From Neckera pumila (taxonomy: Eukaryota > Streptophyta > Bryopsida > Hypnales > Neckeraceae), in the NCBI GenBank assembly GCA_963969595.1, contig OZ018408.1, positions 12,893,823 through 12,957,822 on the forward strand: 64,000 nt of DNA. The letters run 5' to 3'. Position numbers and translations under genes: made by a program. Below, in pieces: positions 1-14,000 of this stretch. The number at the start of each line of letters is the position of its first letter. The first letter of the stretch is position 1. Under the pieces are notes generated by a model. The model saw only the letters and a list, made by a program, of their open reading frames with translations, was not told the DNA's origin and did no database searches.

Positions 1-2970
1 CTTCTTTCCAATCCTATCCAATAGGATCAATAAATATTGATTCCTCTTAGAAAAATATTTTTCTTGCATATAGATTCCTTTTTCTGCCTCTTACATACTG
101 GTTTATTCATATGAGTTGCATATTTGCCAATTTTAGCCATTAAAGGTTTAGAATTTTCTCAAGATTCTATGATTTTCAAAGATCATTATAAATTAGCCAT
201 CAATAGATAAATTTGATAACAAAGTTTAAATGAAGTATATAGTAATAATCATAAATTACACCTAATCAATTAGATTTGTCCATATTCTCATTAATAAAAT
301 TTAATTTTTATCATGGACTAAGGTTTTATGTTTTTTAAAGTTTTATTATAAGAAGCTTGAAATTTAAGATTCTAACTATGATTTTAAAATTTTCATTTAG
401 TTTTCAATTACACAATAAAAATTGTCCCTAATAATATTTTAAATGAGAAAGTCATAGAATATATATGAATTTTTAAAATTTGTATTGTATAGATGTTGAA
501 TAATTAACATAATCTCCATACAATATTTGAATGGTTGGAATAACATCTCCATTCATATGAAATCATTTTTTCTTGTCCATCATCTCCATTAGGAGCATTT
601 TGACCTTTAAGGGTTAAAAACAAGGAAAACGATTTTGTATATGTAGCCAAAATCTTCAAGGAGCATAACTTTTGATCTATAAATTGGATGGGGAAAAATT
701 GGTTGCTGCAATTTTGATACATCTCCATCCTTTCTCTCAAAATTTTGAAAAGATGGACTAGAGTGGCATGATAGATTGAGAATTTTTGTCGCATTTAGAC
801 AAAGGTTTGCAACCATAAATGGGTTCCTAAATTTTTTTATTAAATCATAAGTTTGCACATGAGATGTTAGTAGGCAACTACAAATGCTTGGAAATCTACT
901 AATAGGATTTCCAACTTCCCTTTTATTATTCAACCACTAAGTCAATGAGCCCAATATTTCGAAGTTGGTCTTAGTGGACTATTTTCAAGACATGTATAAA
1001 ATCTAAAAAATAAGAATTTTTTATTGTAGATTGTGTATTTGTGTAGTGGTTTTATTTTGTTTTTTTTGTTCGAAGGTTGTTTGTTTTATCAAAAACTTCT
1101 TCTTGTACTTGTAGTGAGTTTGTATGCAATATTTTACATGTATTTACTAGTATTTGAACAGAACGTAAGGATTACAACATGACTTTATGCTAACCACTCC
1201 ATGCATAAAAATAATATGCAAAATGTGGAGCAATACCATCTAAAATCTAAAGTCTAAAATTATAGGTACATTTTCCAAATTGTATTGAAAGTTTGTTATT
1301 ATAATTGTACAACAAGGTGAGCGTCCATGATTAACGTCAACCACTAATTGCCTTTCTGATTGCACTAGAAATTTATTGAATTAAAAAGAAGGCAAGATCA
1401 ATACCTATTTACTGAGAAACATTAGGAGTCTGGTGGATGGTCAATACAAAACATATCCAAGGATGATAGATACCATCTGCTAAAAGGTATTACCAATTGT
1501 ACTGGCATCTATTTTTACCTCAAAGTACATCTTATTTGCTTTGCTAGTGAGGATGTTATGCACCAAGTAAGACATGTCTAAGAATTTACATCATTATGGG
1601 ACCCTGGGATGCCGAAGAATGTGTGTCAAAGGTGAAGATATCCATCTACTATTGCCTCTAGAATAATGGACTTTTTGCCATCTTTGTCACCAAAATTCCT
1701 TGTCACACCATTGGATACTTTTTCCATTCATAGTGTACGCAATCAATTGACACAAGTATGCCCAGAAGGCTTCTATCGTGATTGATGGCAAGTTGCTTCT
1801 CAAATCTGTGCATGTTTATTGATGCAAACAGTAGTCTTCAAATTCAACTCAAATGGCACGATAGAATTGCTTCAATGATTTCATAGCCATAAATTTGCTT
1901 GTGCAATAGTACTCGTCTATTATATAAGGGCAAATGCCATAATATAGTATGCACAAAGTTGCATTGATATTTTGATAAGGTGATAAACCCAAATCCCTAA
2001 ACCATTTCATCCAATGAAGACAACTAAAAAGGAATTGTCTAAAAACAAGATTGTTGCAAAAATAATCCTCCATCATTTTTTGATGCATGTAGTGACAAAA
2101 TCTCTCAATTTTTCTAGCTTTTCCAGAATGTGGCTTTCATCAAATTCTAAGCACATGAATGTCTTTATAAAGTCCTATACCTACACATGCTATTAAAATC
2201 TCTTTGAGCGGACACCCTTGAAGCATGAAATGCTTCAATTGCTCTTGAAAACTTGAGGTAGAATTCGGGGAAAAAGTAGCATTTTTTCAATCTTTTTCCA
2301 TTCTTTCCAAGCCATTCCATAAGTTGCAACAATGGAAGGTGACAATATTGGATGCTCTTACCTTATACACAAGAGTGCAAGAAGGAGATGTTAGAGAATT
2401 GATAAATTATGGTTTCAAGGTTAAAATTAACAATTTTAGTCAATTACTGGTAATATGATAACTTAATACTTCGTAGGTATTATGCTTTTATGGTTTTGAA
2501 TTAGGAGAACTTAAAGTGATAAAAATAAACCACTTTTGTACGAAATAGATAAGAAATGACATTTTTTGGTTCATTTCATGTGATGTATATATATAGAGAG
2601 AGATTCTTGAGAAATATAATTTTTTTAGATTCTTTTGGGAAATAATTTTTTTTTAGATTCTTGAGATGTATAGTGTTTTTACACACAATCAATTGAAATA
2701 GTAGTTTGCCAAACCATAGTAAGTTAGTCTTCTAAAGGATACAATAATAAATGAAGAGCACAAAATGCACCACTTGTCAAAGAAAAATTACTATTTAGAT
2801 GCTTTTATTTCAATATTTTATATCATACTCTCATTGTATCTTATAATTTCTTTAATAAATGAATAGATTTTTGAATAATATACTTTTGTGCTCCCATTTA
2901 CTATTTCAACTTAAAACATAACCTTTTTATTAAAACTAAAGGTGAAATTTTCTGTCAAGTATATATTTTA
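1..2970. other. AT-rich gene-free stretch
   Basis: The sequence is strongly AT-rich. Only short open frames (under about 110 codons) are present, with no recognisable domain, splice structure or coding composition. I see no gene, RNA gene or terminal repeat that I can support. It is probably decayed repeat DNA. Confidence 0.6.
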
Positions 2971-2976
2971 CAACTT

Positions 2977-3030
2977 TTAACTCCTAAAGTTCTTTGACTA
3001 AGTTTCAACAAAAAACACTCAAAGTGGGCC
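2977..3030 (+). repeat. Isolated TTAA-element terminus
   Basis: TTAA at 2977-2980 is followed by CTCCTAAAGTTC and a stretch closely resembling the ends at 45312 (minus strand) and 61861 (plus strand). It therefore looks like one end of the same TTAA-flanked family. No matching opposite end was found nearby, so it is probably truncated. Confidence 0.4.
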
Positions 3031-3889
3031 ATTTTGATGGAAGAGGCCCAAAGAAAATGAAAAATGAAAATCTTGTTGCATTGAATCATAAGATCTAGTG
3101 GTAGACTACAACATTATATTGTGATAAACAAATGTGAGATTATAATGTTTGAAGTTGAAAAAAAATGTTTTTAAGGCATTCAAATTTTGGGTAGCTTTGA
3201 TGTGGGGAAGCTTTTATTAATTTCACTATTTGCTTAAGCTTTTCTTTCTTTCTTTTTGTAATAAGGTTGTCCACATGTTCAAAAAAATTCATAACATTTC
3301 AAATTGGAGAACATGTACCAAAAAATTCCAATAGGGAACTAGCTTCAAGAAAAGTCTCATAACAAAGCCCTTTTTCAACAATTTATTGCTTGCACATATC
3401 CTAATTTCTTCAAAATGTGAGCGGTGGAATTTTAGGTTTCAATTGATTCTAGAAGAAGAAAAAATAAAAATAAATATCGCCCAAAATATCAAACTTTGGC
3501 AAGCTTGATCAATTGTGTCCAAGCTGATATGAAGGGCGATTGGACATAGTGGACCCAGTATGGGAAGAGGCTAGGTTAGGGTTAGTGAAGCCCAACTTTT
3601 CATAAATCACTGACACTGGATCACATTATCCTTGCTTTCAAAGATGTTATCTTTTTCCTCATTTTTGAAGATCATGTTCCTTGCTCCGTGAACTATAATT
3701 CTATAATATTTTTTCTTAATATTTTCTATGATATCAAAATATAAGGCAATGATCTTCCGTAGCTTGTAAAGCCGCATTCATTGTGTGTTCACATATGAGA
3801 AGAGAAGATCTTTATACAAGTGGGGTGGTAGGAGGTATAATAGCCCATGTAGGATATATGAAATTAGAATTACAGGGAGTTCAACTGCT

Positions 3890-4312
3890 CAGAGTAAAGT
3901 AAAAGGTAATAAATGTGTTCAAATTAGAATTTCAGGCCTCATTTTGGCATAGTAGAATAACTTATTCCAAAAAAGTTGCACTAATAAAAGGTAGAAAATC
4001 AAGCTAATTTTCATTTCCAAAAATCTGTTTGAAATTTTGAGTCTCCAATCAAAAGTTATAAACAAATTTGAGTGTGGGTTTGGAAAGAACATTCTCATTG
4101 ACATTTTCAAACATCCTCTCTGAATTTTGTCCATAACTGTCTTTTTAGAGTCTCAAAATCAAAAACGGATTTTTGGAAATGAACTTTAGCTTTATTTTTC
4201 AAATTTTTTTTAGTTCAAAGTTTTTGGAAATAAGTTAATCTACTATGCAAATATGAGGTTTGAAATTCTACTATGAACATATTCTTACGTTTTCACAATG
4301 AGTGGTTATGTT
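3890..4312. repeat. Foldback MITE, family D copy 1
   Basis: Long imperfect terminal inverted arms are present. The left arm (about 3911-3965) contains TTTCAGGCCTCATTTTGGCA. The reverse complement of the right arm (about 4235-4312) contains TTTCAAACCTCATATTTGCA. A second copy with the same arms lies at about 17905-18330. No coding capacity and no clear target duplication were found. Confidence 0.6.
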
Positions 4313-5157
4313 TTCATCTTCAAATTATCCCATACCCTTTGAAGATTCATGAAAGCATGGCAAACAATGGATTTGATTATAAACAACAACCTCTCCACTC
4401 TCTTACATATGTAAAGAAACAATTGTGTCATTTTACCATCAAATTGTTTTGGACGGTATTTTGTCAAATGACAAATTGGTAATTGATTCAATGGATTCTT
4501 TAAACTTTTTCTTTTTCTTTGTCAAATGTGGCAATTAGGTGTAACCTCGCCCTTAGGCCAAAGGAAGCCACATGTGGTCCCCTTTTCATGAAAAACGGCA
4601 TTTTCTCCTATAACTCTTCATGGGCACATCTAATTGTAAATTTTGTTGGTGTAGTGGCAAGGTACCCCATGTCTCCACATCCAAATTTTTTCCTTTATAA
4701 ATATAATGAATTCTTGTGTTTGTAGTGAGCTGTTTAAAATTGCTATATTGCCAAAAAACGTAGCTTGCTCCTTTACGGATTAAATGACACTAAAATATCA
4801 ATACATGTACTTTTTGAAGCATGAATAAAAACAAGACAATATAGCCACATATTTGCATCATCGTCATGCCATTTGCATCACTTTCCTTTTTTAAGTATGA
4901 TATGCTTTGGCCTCCATATTTGATGTCTTTGCTTTCCCAATTTTCAAATTTGAGTATTTTTATGTCAATTTTTAAGTGTTTTTAATGTACTTCTAATGAT
5001 AGTACACTTAATCCTTAAAGGACATTGAGGCCTAAAAGTGTTTGGTGGATGACTTTATTGTTTTTCATAAAAACAAATATTGGTCCAATAATTAGAGGAG
5101 TTTTGGTGACTACCTTGGTCATTGGAGGCCGCATCCTTGCATGCCATGCACACTAAG

Positions 5158-5540
5158 TGTCCAATGGATGACAAAGAATCCTTTTACATAGGATAGAAGT
5201 AATATTTTAATCCTTGAAATTTTGTGTAGAAAAAGAAGGTCTTGTACTATAGTTTGACCTCCAATGAGTGCTCTTGAATTATACTTAAGCAAATGATTCA
5301 CACGGTACCCAAAAGGATGATTTCCCTTCTAGGGTTAATCTTCAAACAACAACAAGGATATTTTTGGTCTGATGGAAGACAAAGAATCTTTCTATGTAAG
5401 ACAGAAGTGCTTTGTTCATCTTTAGAATTTTGTGCAAAAAGGAGAGATCTTCTAGAATAGTTCGACCTCCAATGAGTACTTTCGGTTTCTTAAAAGTAGA
5501 TGATGTCACATAGTATCAAAATGGATGATTTCCACTATCA
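5158..5540 (+). repeat. Tandem duplicated dispersed repeat, family E
   Basis: Two diverged direct copies of a roughly 170-bp unit (about 5158-5328 and 5371-5540) share GACAAAGAATC, AATTTTGTG and CCAATGAGT blocks in the same order. A third copy of the unit is at about 17261-17440. No coding function is visible. Confidence 0.55.
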
Positions 5541-6110
5541 CCAGCTTGGCCTTTAAGAGTTAAGTTTTAATTCCACATTAATAAGAAATCACTGTTTTTT
5601 TTTGGTGAGCCATTTTGCCAGGTGCATTGAGTGAGGATGTTCGTAGCTATAGGGTGCCAAAACTTACAAACAGTGTTCGCCATTTGTTTTTTTAAAAAGA
5701 AATAAAAGGTTACAACAGTGGCTCTTTTGCAGAGACCAAGTGTCCCACTAAGCTTAGCATTTTTATTTTTATTTTTTTTAAATTAAATTTTTTTTAAACA
5801 AATGAAACAGAATACATTTCTTTTGCACAGACAAACTCTGCCATGCCACCATCATCCAAGCTCAAATTTCAAGAAGTCCCCCTATTTCCCTATTTCCGTC
5901 CTGACATGTTGGCATTCCTAGCTACAAACTCTGCCTTTCTCTTCTTCTTTTTGAAACAAATGCAACGAGATTCCATTGCCAATAAATAATAAGATACAGT
6001 CGACCAGACACAAGTGGTCTGCGGTCTGCCATTGTTTGCACCCCAGACCAGGTAGATGACAAAGCCCTGCTTGGCAGATTGGCACCAGGTGTTTTTTTTC
6101 ATTTACTTTA

Positions 6111-6551
6111 GAGCAACCCCACGGTGGGGCGCCAAGGGGCGTTGACACGCACAGTGAGCGAGCCCAGGCATGCACAATGAGCGAGCTTGGACAAAAATAA
6201 TACCCCACGGCAGCCACGCAAAGCAACAATTTCAGACCGGCCACTTCATAATTTAAAGAGCGCTTGGGCAAATGGTGAATCTTGAACATGGCACGCCAAA
6301 GGCTTTGAATTGCCTTTTCACTCCAATTTCGAGGTATCACCTGACATGCCAAAGAGGGGAGAAGAGGTGAATGGGTGTAATTTCTTGGTTGCCGTGTCTT
6401 GCGGTGGGAGAGGCTGCCACTATACGCATTGGCTACCTTGGAAGGGCACGCCAAAGCTTGACTTGGAAGGACACGCCAAAGTTTGACTTGGAAGGACACG
6501 CCAAAGTTTGACTTGGCGCCCTTCCTTTACAAGCTAGGCGTGGGGTTGCCC
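6111..6551. mobile_element. Tourist-like (PIF/Harbinger) MITE
   Basis: The terminal inverted repeats are GAGCAACCCCACG on the left and GGGCAACCCCACG on the right (reverse complement). They are flanked by a 3-bp TTA at 6108-6110 and 6552-6554. This arrangement fits Tourist-like PIF/Harbinger elements, which duplicate a TWA target. Inside, a unit of about 28 bp (TTGGAAGGACACGCCAAAG) repeats about three times at 6439-6520. The interior is non-coding. Confidence 0.65.
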
Positions 6552-6947
6552 TTAGGCAATGCAGAAAGCAAGCATCAGTGATGTGATGGAGCTATTTACA
6601 AACACAAAAATGGATGAGACCTGCAATATTTGGATGAAGAATTATTTATTCACCCAAAAGAGTGTACACTCATCTAAAATAGAGCGATATTGTTCCAAGA
6701 TTCTGTAACATTTTGCAATTTCATCCACTGAAAAAGGAAGAATATCTCACCAAATATTCCCTATTAAAAAAATTTGTAGCACTTTTTAGCCATTTGAAAT
6801 TTGCACAAAAAAAAACCCTAGATGGCACACAAGTTAGCATTAAAGTTCAATCGAATTTAATGAATTCATCTAATGTAACTTGCACCTAAAATTGTCCAAA
6901 TATATATTTGAGAGTGGCGTCCCATTTTTCCTGGTAAGGTCAACATG

Positions 6948-7297
6948 CATTAGAGAAAATTTCAGGCCTTTGGAGGACTGCTCCACAGACCTTTGAGGTA
7001 CCATGAAATTTCTTTTTTTTTGCTCAAAAATTTCTTTTTCCTTATTTCCGCACAAGAGTTTTTGTTGTGACAGTGGCGCAGGAACCGAAATTTGCAAATA
7101 AAAAATTAATAATAATAATAGTAATTTTTTATCTTAAAAAAAATAAAAATTTAAATGCAAAAGCTGACTGCTTCGGCAAGCAATCAACCACTATGACTGC
7201 TCACTGCAGTAGTCAACTGCGTGACAAACCAAGCTTTTTAATAGCTTGGTTTGTCACTTCGGAGTAGCCCTCCGGAGGGTTGATATTTCTTCTAATG
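6948..7297. mobile_element. MITE family B copy 1
   Basis: The element starts CATTAGAGAAAATTTCAGGC and ends in the matching inverted repeat (TCTAATG at 7291-7297), with TIRs of about 40 bp that include a GGAGGGCT-type block. The interior contains a hairpin at about 7208-7256 and the block GTGGCGCAGGAACC, which recurs in the copies at 23.3 and 36.1 kb. It has no coding capacity. No target duplication could be identified. Confidence 0.65.
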
Positions 7298-9680
7298 CCT
7301 ATTACTAAGCAGATATGCTATCTAAGTACCTTGGAGAAGTTATTTATCAACTCACGTTTCCTCAAAGATTGAGAAGTTTGAGAGAAGCCATTTACATGTA
7401 AAATTAAGACGTATTGTGATTCTTCAAAGTTTGTTGAGACTCAATTGGTAAAGCAATTCTTGAGATAATGCACTTGTCATTGTACCATGGGGCCAAATTG
7501 TACCATTTCAATGTGGATAAAGTCGCCAAATTTAGTTGAAAAAGTACATGAATATGATTGGAAAGTGTTTTTTTGGTTGAATAGATGGATGGATGTAGAA
7601 ATAGAATGCTTCACCAAATTTTAAGTCATCGCCATCCTCAAAAAGTTAAAAAAAAGGGCTAGTGGTAATGGGTGGATGATTGATGCAATGGAAGGGTCCA
7701 AATAGATGTTTGAGTTACATAATTGACGCCATTGGCTTGTTCTAATTTAAATTTTGTAAATTTTGATGGATCTTTTTGGTAGTCAAAAGGAGATAAAAAA
7801 AAGCATTCAACTTAAAAACATTCAACAAAAAAGAGTTGACATGCACAGCTAGCCTAAGTACATAACTGTATCACTACCTTATGTGAGTTTCATCATCCAT
7901 GAATTTTTCAAAATAAAGAATTCACTCATAGTACCCAAGACTTGAAAGATAAAAATACCTAATGTCTAATTGTCCAATAAAAGCATTTCATCATATGAGC
8001 CACTGGTACTTAGTTGTACCAAATTTGTCCTTGTCCATATAACAAATTCTCTTGACGTACTAAGGGTTCAAATGATAGGAAGTACCAAATGTCCCATAGT
8101 TCAGTAGAAGGCATGCAAGTGTGTAAACATCATGATGTCAAAAGATGGATGAAAATAGGGGGAAAATATTATTCCTTCCTTGACAATCAAATGAAGGTCT
8201 CCATTGAAGGCCTTTGTAGAGGGCAGGGCACTTCGAGAGCTCAAATTTTTTCTAATGCATTTCGGGGTCCAATTTCATCATGACTGCAGCAAGGTCATGA
8301 ATTTCTCTTGAACTGCAATCTAGAAATAAAGGCCCGAACTTTTGAATGGATTCTCCTCTTCAAACTGTGAACAACCTCCGTGCAATCAAATTCCGTTTCA
8401 TTTTGTGTCAAAAAACCCCAAATTAAAGAAAACTGTAGTAAACAAACTGCGTACTTAGCAATGAATTTTGAATTAACTTACCTCATATGGCGTAAGCTTA
8501 TACATTCCCCACCAACAGAGCACAAAAGCGCTGACAGAACAAGACAATTTAAGCCAGACTTCAGCTCTGTAACTCTCTTTGATCAGATTTCAGAATTCAG
8601 AATTCAGAAATCAGAGGATTATGATGGAATTCAGAATTCTGCCACTAATTAAATTTCATGTTTCCTTCCACTAACTTGCAGGAGGACTGAAGTTACGACT
8701 GGCATTGCAATAGGCATGTCTGCCGCTGATGAAGTAGCAGACATCAGACAAAATTTGTTCCAAATTTAATTGAGTCACAGGAACTGACAGAAGACCAGTC
8801 CTGTTGGGATTTTAGCCAAACACTGTATTCCTTCACCTTGACTACCTTGAGGCGGTGAATGAACCTGCGATCCTTAAGTTAGAAAGTTTTTATCAATGGC
8901 AAGAACCAAAACGTGAATTCAACGATGTCAGTTGAATCTGCTCACCATGTGCTTGATTTTGAGCTTGGAGCAAGCATGGAGAATGTCAAAGTTGCGTATC
9001 GTTTGCTTGCTCTCAAATGGTGAGTTGGCTTTCTAATGTTGTTTTGTGGAGATTTTCTGTGAATGTTGATGTGCAGATTTTTGCAACGTTTACTGCTATT
9101 TGGTCATCTGCAGTCTTTGAAATATTAGCCTCTTTGATCTTTCACGCACCGGCAGCGGCAGAAAATGAGTGCGACAAGGAGCACGGAGCCTATGACGCCT
9201 GCCGCAATGGTAGCATTGCGTTGTTGCGAGTTTGTGACTCCCGACTACACCAAGAAAGATAGTCAAGTAAATGATTAGGAAAATTCATTAGAATGACGAC
9301 ACTCTCACTTTGGCAATTCCACAGGCTCTCTACAACAGAAGAATGTCATGAAATTTGGCACCCAAGACTCTTAAATCCCTATTTGCACAGTTGCACAACC
9401 TTTGGAGAATTCTGGTTTCGCCTGAAGTTTGCTCTTTTCTCTTCATCAATCCATAGTGCATGTCAACAACCTAATCGATGAATAACATGGAGTTGATAGT
9501 GAGGATCCATAAGAAAACATACTGTCTTGGGGGCAGGAGCAGGCAGGAGCGAAGATAGGAACTGGAGCTGGACCGGGAGTAGCCACTGCAAAATGTGCAA
9601 ATGCAATGAATTGCAGCAGAAATCAATCATGCAATCGTTACCAATTCGTTAATTGAACTGAGCAGTAGTAATACTCTCAC
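7298..9680. other. Gene-free stretch with one weak relic ORF
   Basis: No multi-exon gene could be assembled here. The 81-codon frame at 9017-9262 (+) ends in KEHGAYDACRNGSIA, which faintly recalls the Asp-Ala-Cys-Asn segment of plant phytocyanins. No signal peptide, partner exon or copper ligands can be placed around it, so it is at best a relic. Confidence 0.35.
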
Positions 9681-9689
9681 TATTCTCAA

Positions 9690-9928
9690 ACCACGGTTAT
9701 TGGGGGAGACACAGTTGATTCAGCAAAGTATTTGGATTCCAAACTTTATCCCTGTTTCCTAGTACATCATCCATATTCTTTTGACAGAAGAAACAGAAGA
9801 TTAGGTGGCAGGTTCTAATGCATTGTTCGTGCAAGTTTCATCATCTCCCAATCTTCACTTCAACCCTTGTAAATTGGATTCCAGAAAGTCCGCAAGAATC
9901 AACCATGACTCCCCCAATAACCGTGGAT
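9690..9928. mobile_element. Foldback/MITE with CACGGTTATTGGGGGAG ends
   Basis: CCACGGTTATTGGGGGAG at 9691 is repeated in inverted orientation at about 9908-9927. The arms continue imperfectly inward for about 45 bp (GTTGATTC and GGATTCCA blocks). The interior is non-coding. The superfamily is unassigned because no target duplication is evident. Confidence 0.55.
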
Positions 9929-10643
9929 AGCATGCAGCAATAGTGTAGGATTTGACATCACATTGTGCAAGGATTGTGGTTTTGATCAAGCGAGCTAGTG
10001 TGGAGCAGGGCGTGGTGAATCCAACAAATACGTTTTACTCAGTTAAGCTATTCATTGGGCGGAAATGAAGTGGAATCTACACAGTTTTCTTACAAGGTTT
10101 TGATTTTCCAATTGTAATTTGAAGCTTTTGATTGCCGAGCAATCAACAAGCGAAAGAAATGAACAGGTGCCACTGGTTGCCATGACCCGCAGACTTGCAG
10201 AGTGCCATCACATGGTCGTTCAGAGCAGTTCTTCCGTCCTCTGCAGAGCTGTCACCAAGCAGTCCTGTCTTCACCATGTCTTGTACACTTCATGAATATA
10301 TTGATGAAGCTCTTTGCGGTTGAGGATTTTTCAGAAATTTATGGCATTGAGAAACCATGTTCTTACAACGCTAGTGTGTTGCACAATCTACCAGTTCACA
10401 CTTGCAAAAATCATGGCTCAAAAAGCCACTTCCCTCTAGTAGGAAACTTTTTGTACACAGTGGCCTTTCTAAATGCCCCTTAGAATACGCAAGTATAGAA
10501 AAACCCAACCTGCATTAGGGATTAAGAGTGGGACATTGATGTTATTTACGTTGACATAGGTGCTCCACTCGAAGATATTACAATAATTACACCAATTCGC
10601 CTCAAATAGGTCGTTCTTACAAGCCACCATTCAATCTCCATTG

Positions 10644-10843
10644 NNNNNNNNNNNNNNNNNNNNNNNNNNNNNNNNNNNNNNNNNNNNNNNNNNNNNNNNN
10701 NNNNNNNNNNNNNNNNNNNNNNNNNNNNNNNNNNNNNNNNNNNNNNNNNNNNNNNNNNNNNNNNNNNNNNNNNNNNNNNNNNNNNNNNNNNNNNNNNNNN
10801 NNNNNNNNNNNNNNNNNNNNNNNNNNNNNNNNNNNNNNNNNNN
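10644..10843. other. Assembly gap, 200 N
   Basis: There are 200 consecutive undetermined bases. The sequence right after the gap is the left arm of a foldback element whose right arm ends at 11083, so the gap edge falls inside a hairpin-forming repeat. Confidence 0.98.
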
Positions 10844-11083
10844 AAAAAATTCAGCCCTCAACAAGGCCGCTAGTCTTGCACCCTTGTGGTGCAATTATGG
10901 AAAAAAAAATTGAAAATTTGAAATGTAATGTGGCCGCATTGCTGCCACATCAACGCCACATCATATTGAATTTTTTTAAAATATTTAAAAATAAATAAAT
11001 AAATAAAAATTCTACAATTGCACCACGCGGGTGCAAAAATCACGCACTGGCAGTCTTGTTGAGGGCTAAAATTTTTTGTAATG
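10838..11083. mobile_element. MITE family G copy 1, left tip in gap
   Basis: The right end (reverse complement) reads CATTACAAAAAATTTTAGCC and continues with CCTCAACAAG. The left arm after the gap reads AAAAAATTCAGCCCTCAACA, so the outermost bases of the left arm are hidden by the N run. Both arms then share a TGCACCC...GGTGCAATT block. A second copy is at 19105-19365. Confidence 0.6.
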
Positions 11084-14000
11084 TGTTGTGAGCCCATCGC
11101 GTCTGTAATTGAATTGTTTTCAAGAAATTAGTATGGGGCAACCTAATTTCACTATCTTTTGTAGGTAATGGCAATGGTATGAGCCCATCTAGTCTGTCAT
11201 TGAGTTGTTTTCTTCTTGTGGAGCAACGAGAGAAGTAGTATCTCAATTGTAGACTGGACTCGCTCACACTATGATTATTAATGTTCGTAATTATCCAACT
11301 ATAGGAATTTGAGACACGTGGGTATTAATTAATACATCTCACAAAGTACAATGATAACGGTTTGCTACATGGTTGCTCGGAGCCAATCCAAGCAAGCCAT
11401 GTTGTCAAAATTCTTGTTGTTGACCGTTACAAATTTTCAAAGTACAACCTCTAGGTATATCCTAAACCAACACTCGATTCTCATAGAATCTCATGTTTTG
11501 ATTGCATACATCCTGTATGACCTATATCTAAGTTTTTGGAATGCATTTTGGTCCAAATGTAAGTGTCGCATTTTGAGATGTGTTCATAATGGGAATACAT
11601 ATCTTAATACAAAGATAGATTCAACAATATGAATCTAATCTAGACAGTTCATTGCTCACATCTTTTCTTCAAAATTCATCAATAAATTGTTATTTTAATT
11701 AGTTACACTTTATAAATTATAAACAGTACATCTGTATATTTCTTTAAGTTTGAGCTCCCACATACGTCTCGATGGATTAATCCCTAAAGTATCAAAGATT
11801 TCGGTCTTAAAAATGATCAGTAGTTGTCATTGATCATACTGTGAAAAGCATGAATACTGCAAATTCTATATCGTGCAATCAATAAAGGAAATTGCATTAA
11901 CAAATAAATAAATAAAACTAGATTAAAATATATACTCAGATGAGCTAGATTCAAAAAAGCTAAAGAAAACCTGAAGCGCAAATTGGATCTCTTAATCCTT
12001 TAAAGATTAATCCTACGACAAATATGGGGTCCCAAAAAACTTCTTCAACATAGTTTGTTTCAATCCATCATAGTGTGACAAGTGTGCAAAATATTCTGGA
12101 ACACTGAGAAGGTCATATTATAGAGGTCTACGTGTACATCCCCTTCCTCTAGAATGAAGAGATCCTGGGGGAAACTTACCTTCACAAATATTTACAAATA
12201 TTTACAAGGATAAGGTTTATAATTGTAGCACGCCCTAGCTAACGAAATAAAAATTGCAAACAATTGGAAGGTTCCTAGAGCATGGGTAACAAGGTGGGTA
12301 CATCCAAAATTGCACCCTGCATAAAACCACCATCATCATGTTGGGTACATTTCCAAACTCAATATGTACCTATGTGGAAGAAATGCTTTTAGAACTTCTA
12401 CCAATTTTTTATTTTTTTGACCCTTCATAACTTTTGGATACAATATCCAAATGCCACGTTCTTTGGTGCATTGGAACCTCCTTTCACTTGCCAACAAGAA
12501 AATATGAAAACTTGACCAGTGTAATACTAATAACAGCAGCAAGAAGTGGCAGTTTTGGGGGTACCCACCTTACTTCTAATCAGCAGGTTCATTTCATTAA
12601 AGAGCTTGAGCTGTGAAGTATGCAATGATGGACACAACAGCAGAAAGATATGAGGAATGTGTCGAGAGGTTCCCCATAGCTCCGTTTGATCCGTTTGTTC
12701 CATTCCCAAAGGAACTCGTCCTGCACACAATCCACATCAAACTCATTCAAAGTAGTCAGGTCACCCTAAATATTATTTAGGGTAAAAATTTGTTATAAAC
12801 AAAGACTCTATTCAAAATGGCTATCAAAAGTTAAAAGGATATAGCAACTTTGACCATCTTCAACAAAAATATCAAAAAAATCACTGATGCTACCCTTGTC
12901 ATTGTAACTGTAACGTAATCAAAGTTAATGCGAGATACACATAATTTTCTCGAATTGGTCCGACTCCTTGAGTATACTTCTATTTCTGCAGTTCAATTGA
13001 AGGCTGCGGAATTTCCAAAAGAAGACGAAAAAGATACACAATCATGATGATTTTCAAAGGTTCGGAGCTTGTACGCTTCTTGTCTCTGTACTTTCACTTT
13101 GGAAAGCACATTCCTTCTGACACAAAGTATGCACAAAGGGGAAAAAGAAGTGGACTGCAGTCACGGTTCCAATGACTGCAATCATCATGTCAAGTTCGTT
13201 AGACTTCTGAGCATATCATACAATCTGAGTACATTGAAGATAGATTGGTCGTCTTACCCATTGGGCGACGCATATGTACAGGTCGTTGTGCCTGCAGTAA
13301 GCAAAATTCAAGGATTAGACGTTATATATTACAAGTCTCTTAATACATAACATCCTGCAGCCACCTTGGAAATTCAAGTAATCTATTTATGTTGTTACAA
13401 AAAGGAAAATCTGCTAAATGGTCCATTAATGTAACATTCTTGTTACAGAATCTGATTTTGGTTGTATACAGTAGAGTACGTAAAGCAAGATTTCAAAAAT
13501 GAGCCTTCCATGAATTAAGATGCAAGTTTTTCCTCGCACAATCACTGGTCAGTGTAAGTATTCTCATTGTACTAGGTATTCTTATAGTATGGTACGTTAA
13601 GGAATGTCATTTGATGAAGAGATACTAAAAGCCTGTAATGCGTTGAAATGAAATAAACTCTGGATAGTGCACAGCTCTCTGTAATGAGCTCACTCTGTAC
13701 TTGCACATTCCCAGCTTATCTTGACAGCCTTTCAATTTCCACGTGTCAAGTTGTGAAAACATTTGTATTCAGAAGCGCTTCAGTTCTTCCCCCCACCCCT
13801 CAAAACATTGTTACGAAGATTTAGGGTCTAATATTCCAAATTCGAGTTCTTCAGACTGCGTTCTTGCTGTCTACGGTAGCTCAAATTGAAGCTGAGCTAG
13901 AAGCAAGGACATTCTCAAACACCATTCTTTGCAACTAGCCCCAAAGTCCGTTAAGAGGATTGAGTGCACATACAGATGACCTGAAGTAGAAGCGTTGTTT

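Noticed and set aside
7425..7480. tRNA-like A box (ACTCAATTGGTAAAGC)
   Set aside because: No B box at the proper distance and no cloverleaf could be drawn.
9017..9262. Phytocyanin gene
   Set aside because: Only about 15 residues resemble the family. Copper ligands, signal peptide and partner exons are missing.
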